Assembly: GCA_002943765.1 (NCBI GenBank)
Contig: PQWQ01000019.1
Location: forward strand, 310,001 to 374,000
Source of the DNA: Psoroptes ovis
Lineage: Eukaryota > Arthropoda > Arachnida > Sarcoptiformes > Psoroptidae
Direction: 5' to 3'
Length of the DNA stretch: 64,000 bases
The notes beneath the pieces were generated by a model, which ran no database searches, was not told the origin of the DNA, and was given only the letters and a program-made list of their open reading frames with translations. This document shows, piece by piece, positions 59,894 through 64,000 of the stretch (position 1 is the stretch's first letter; each line of letters begins with the position of its first letter). Both the position numbers and the translations under genes were made by a program.

Positions 59894-60040
59894 CCCTTAG
59901 CACTCGAGGCATTTACAGCGCAAGCGAGCCGGCAGCTCTACAATTTTTCACACTCATGTAAAATGGTGCCTGAGGGGCGCCTGTCGAGTTGCTGCATTAT
60001 ATATTATGGTGAGTGATGCTCACCGCTCGAGTTTTAAGGG
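59894..60040 (-). mobile_element. piggyBac-like MITE, reversed (147 bp)
   Basis: TTAA at 59890-59893 and 60041-60044. CCCTTAGCACTCGAGGC at the left and CTCGAGTTTTAAGGG at the right. GGTGAGTGATGCTCACC is intact, unlike the copy at 51248. Confidence 0.88.
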
Positions 60041-60998
60041 TTAATAATGAATGATTGATTGATTGATCGATAATAAATCAATCAATAATCGATTATTGAT
60101 TTGATGTCGAGAGAAAAGTAAATGATGATAATAGTTTACATTATTTGTTAATCATTCATTCATTGTTTAATCCATTTTTATTTCTTCAATTTGTTTGATT
60201 CAATTGAATCAATTGAATCATTTATCAATTAATACCAATGTAATACTGATAATAACAACAATAATAATCTTATGACAATTAAAAGTAAACAAAAAAAATA
60301 TTAATTTTCAATTATTTAAGAGCATACTACCACAGTAGCAAATTTTGATATTGAAACAAACAACACCCATTGATTCTATAGGCATTTTGATCGTCGATAA
60401 TAATCGATATTTTCAGTGGCGACATTTTTCAAACACATCGATAACGACGACGACGACAACGACATAAATTGATAGATGATTAATCCGAGAGATTTTTTTT
60501 TTTTTTGATGATTTACCGCATATTAATTCTTGATCCAGTCATTCTCTAACAAAATTTAAATTGTCGTTTTAAAAATTCAAGATCAAACAATCTTATTTTA
60601 AAATTTGACTACCATAAAAAAAATCAATTACAATCAATTGAGCCATTAACTACTAATTAAACAAATGCAAAGCATACATAAATTAATTTTTAATTAAAAT
60701 ATTGACTTTACTCAGTGTTTTATTTGTTGATGTTTTAAATGAACAACTAATTAATTAAGCGAGTAATTAATTGAATACTTGAATAATATTCATTAATTGA
60801 CTACGTTTAAATTGTTATTGACATTATAATTTCATTGAATGATATAATTTCATAATATGATATAACCTTATTGATTATTTGAGAATTTTTATATTTTTAT
60901 TTCTTCTTGATTCAAATCAAATCAATACATGACCAAATTTGAATGATTAATTTGATTCCATTTCATTTTTTGAATTATTTAATTCTACGAAATTAGCG

Positions 60999-63900
60999 AT
61001 GCCTTTGAATTCAATGAAAATTTCGACTGAAAAATTTTATTCAGTGAAAATCAATACAATCATCATTGTTATATCAATATTATCATTATTATTATCATCA
61101 TTATTCATTTCAAACATCACATCATTACCAGTGAATGATATTAATGATGAAGATATTTATGAAATGATGAGTGATGATGGTGAAATATCACCAATTTGTT
61201 TAACAAATGATTGTGTAAGGTTTAGTAAGTAGCCAAATGATTTAGTAATTTCGGCCAATGTTCAATCAATGAATTGATTTGAAATGTTTTAAATTTTTAT
61301 ATCGATGAAAAAAATAGGTGAAAAATTTCAATCATCAATCGATCCCGAAGTTGATCCATGCGATAATTTCTATCAATATGCATGTGGCCGTTGGATATTG
61401 GAACATCCAATACCGAAACACGGTAATCAATGGGATCAATTTCGTATGTTTGAACATTCGATACAAAGTAATTTGAAAAGTAAGTTGCCAAATTTTAATT
61501 AATTTTGATTCTTTTCAAACAAATTATTTTGTTGATTTCATTTTTCCCATTGAAAACACTCAATAGAACATCTTGAAACCAAATCCGTAATTAAAAAATC
61601 AAATCTATCAATGTTATATGATCGATTATATGATTTCTATCATGGCTGCATTAATCAAAGTAAATATACCTCTTAAATTAATAAAGATTCATGATTCTTA
61701 TTCTTTGACCAATCCATCGAAATTGACCTTGATTTTTTTGATTCAATTTCCGATATTTCAAATAGCACAACGAAATTCCGAAGGTTATGGTGAACTATAC
61801 AAATTAATCGAATCATTTGGTGGTTGGCCAATGCTGGATGGTCACCGTTGGGAACAACGACAAAAACAAAATCCATATCAATGGGAAAAAGCATATGTAA
61901 TGATATCGAAATATGATCAACAATATCTGCTTGGTATTGAACCAATTATTGATTATCGTAATACAAGTAAAATCATTATAAAGGTATGTATTTTTCCATT
62001 TCCATCAAATCATTACAACATGAATTTTTCCATTAAAACATCATTGAAATTGACCAATGAACCATCTTTATCCTTACAGCTTGGTCCACCATACAAAGCA
62101 TCGGAAAATATTATCAACATAAGAGCTTCTGTACCTGATAGCAATGATAATAATGATGATGATGATGATCCATTTGCACCTGTTAAACAAATTTATATGA
62201 AATTATTGAGAGAATTACGTGATAATCGTACCGATTATGATGATACGGATGATAATCAATTAACTGATGATGAATTGTTGAAAGATATTAATGATTCAAT
62301 CGAATTTCAAGTTGAGCTACAAAAACATGCAAGTCCAATACATTCAATGCAATATTATCAAAATCATTATGAAAAACATTTAATGAATCTTTCGTATATT
62401 GAAATGAATGTTAATTTTAATCTATCATCAATTTTGTACGGGATGTTTGAACGAAATTTTCAACCAAATGAAATTTTATTTGTTTCAGATTTTGAATATT
62501 TAAAACAGCTTGGTTCATTATTGTCTAAATCTAATCGGTAAATATCATTAATTCTAGATTTCTTGATTGAATTTTTCAAATTTTCAAAATGTTTACTTCA
62601 CTGTACAACCCTTAATCATTGATTTCAATATTCAAACCTTTCCTGTAAAGGGTTGTAGCCAATTATTTAGCCCTGAATGTTGCCTATCAATTAAGTAGAC
62701 ATACAACAATCAATATGGTCGAACTGCTTACATCGGAATTAGATTCACCCGAAGTATTGCCGAATATTTGTTATCAAGAAACATCAAATTATATGCCAGA
62801 ATTACTCGGGAAATTATATGTTGATTTATATTTTGATCAAAAATCACGTGAAAACATTCATAATATGGCCATAATGTTACGTAATTCATTTCGTGAATTA
62901 TTAATACAAAATGATTGGATGGATAACCGAACAATTGATGAAGCTGTACGCAAATTGGATGCAATGAAAATGAATATCGCTTATCCAGATTGGTATAATA
63001 ATAATACATTTATATTGGATAAATATTCATTTATTGTAAGTATTTTAAGACTTAACCCTTTATGATCAATTATATTTTGACCGAAATTTCATCAATTCCA
63101 TAACCCTATGAACAAGTATGAAAATGTTACATCAACCAATTACATACAATCAGTCATGGATCTAAACTACAAAAGACAATTATTATCGAAGAAATTGGTC
63201 GGTGAATTATTGGTCGATGATGGTGATAATACTGGTGATAATTTGAATAATTTCAATGATAATGATTCAAATCTAAATCAAAGTGATTACATACAATCAA
63301 TGCTATTCGTATCGACATCGGTGAAAAAACATCAATCAAATAATTTGACAATCATGTTAAGGTATGTTCATCATTGTAATAATTTGCGAACACAAGACTA
63401 TAACCATTGATCATTTACCATTTATTACATACCCTTAACTTGGTGATTGCCGAAATAATTCAAATTTGGTTTCGGCAATTCCTGGCGGAAATTTCATCAT
63501 AAATCATTGAATAATTGATGTGTTTGGATCGATCGATCAATTCAAAATCAATTCCCATTAATTTTGACTGGCTATTTATGACCATTTGAATGGTGGTAAT
63601 CGACCGAATCGATTTCCATGAATTTGGCCACGAAAAATCGTCGGTAAATATTCAACATTCCCTGTCTCTGGGTCCCATACATTTGACAGTTGGCCATTAC
63701 GACAAATAATCAATGTGAATGCATTCTATTATTTTACCACCAATGGTGTATGTAAGTAACGATTTTGAATAATTTAAAAATGATTTTTACCTTATTTAAA
63801 AGGTATCAAATTTCAAATTACGGAAATTATGGATTTTGGTTTCCAATTTCAATTCATTTTGTCAATTTTCTCCAACAAAATTCTTTGAATTTAATGGAAA

Positions 63901-64000
63901 ATTCTTTGAAAATTTCTCAAATTCTTAAATTTCAAATTCTCAAAATTTCCATTTTCTCTCATTCAATTACACCGATACAAATACACATATAGATTTACCT
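60999..64000 (+). CDS. M13 (neprilysin-like) metallopeptidase, 5' part
   Basis: Neprilysins are type II membrane zinc endopeptidases that cut peptides at the cell surface. Exons in the window: 60999-61224, 61318-61479, 61567-61659, 61766-61983, 62080-62537, 62651-63035, 63117-63361, 63690-63751, and the first 8 nt of the next at 63993. Together they give 619 codons in one frame. Visible: a short cytosolic N-terminus, a membrane anchor (about 19-45), C-LTNDC, then IDPEVDPCDNFYQYACGRW (the M13 N-domain signature), FGGWPML, VVANYLALNVAY, then VNAFYYFTTNGVYLP, the NAxYxPxxNxIxxP region. The HExxH zinc site and ExxxD lie beyond the window end, so activity cannot be judged. An Asp-rich insertion follows ASVPDSN in exon 5. 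Many Drosophila nep-like proteins lack key residues, so a catalytically silent form is possible. Confidence 0.92.

Larger units (their letters stand above)
57229..60998. other. Intergenic region between divergent GPCR and M13 genes
   Basis: The GPCR (minus) and M13 gene (plus) point away from each other, so both promoters should lie here. Contents: four hairpin MITEs, one piggyBac-like MITE, a second copy of the dispersed repeat, (GGT)n near 57942, and a more GC-rich patch at about 58140-58260 containing GCGACTGCGTCGC. No gene supported. Confidence 0.55.

Noticed and set aside
1..64000. Autonomous mariner or piggyBac transposase that could drive the MITEs
   Set aside because: No D,D34D or piggyBac DDD core was seen in any frame; only Tc1-like and possible Tigger-like debris is present.

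Overview
The window is eukaryotic nuclear DNA: strongly AT-rich, with GT-AG introns and proteins packed with Asn, Asp, His, Gln and Ser runs. The gene families (a TMTC O-mannosyltransferase, a PVR/VEGFR/PDGFR-type receptor tyrosine kinase, a peptide-type class A GPCR and an M13 metallopeptidase) point to a bilaterian animal. The mix of very short introns (55-100 nt) with AT-rich, repeat-filled long introns suggests an arthropod, possibly a mite. That assignment is inference; no marker gene is present to prove it.

Layout. 1-14.9 kb: no gene recognised; non-coding sequence full of small hairpin transposons. 14.9-36.1 kb (+): a nine-exon TMTC gene whose introns (up to 6.7 kb) hold most of the repeats. 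36.5-37.0 kb (+): a four-exon 114-aa protein with an ELM2-like C-terminal half. 37.3-38.9 kb (+): a two-exon coiled-coil plus pseudokinase protein. 39.5-47.1 kb (+): an eleven-exon receptor tyrosine kinase with an Ig-type ectodomain and three low-complexity insertions in its kinase domain. 47.3-47.7 kb (-): a 149-aa membrane protein of unknown function, convergent with the RTK. 49.0-50.6 kb (-): a 5'-truncated non-LTR retrotransposon (RT palm plus RNase H). 51.8-53.0 kb: a Tc1-like DNA transposon with a decayed transposase. 53.9-57.2 kb (-): a two-exon class A GPCR with a third intracellular loop of about 290 aa. 61.0 kb to the window end (+): the first nine exons of an M13 (neprilysin-like) gene, cut off before the HExxH motif.

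Exon models were built by hand. Every boundary is GT/AG, phases match, and the summed coding lengths are exact multiples of three (TMTC 4371 nt, ELM2-like 345, pseudokinase 1590, RTK 4365, GPCR 2298).

The dominant non-gene feature is a swarm of about 82-bp inverted-repeat elements with mariner-like termini (TTAGGTTGTCC): 52 clear copies, on average one per 1.2 kb, none in an exon. They fall into three families. Arm sequences often vary in matched pairs (CCCATAAG with CTTATGGG, CGCAAAG with CTTTGCG, CGTTAAG with CTTAACG), so each copy stays a near-perfect hairpin. A second set, six copies of a 140-148-bp element flanked by TTAA with CCC...GGG ends, is piggyBac-like. No intact transposase for either group was seen here. 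The hairpins are absent from the gene-dense block 33.4-39.1 kb and from 59.2-64 kb, and several lie within 25-40 nt of a 5' splice site.
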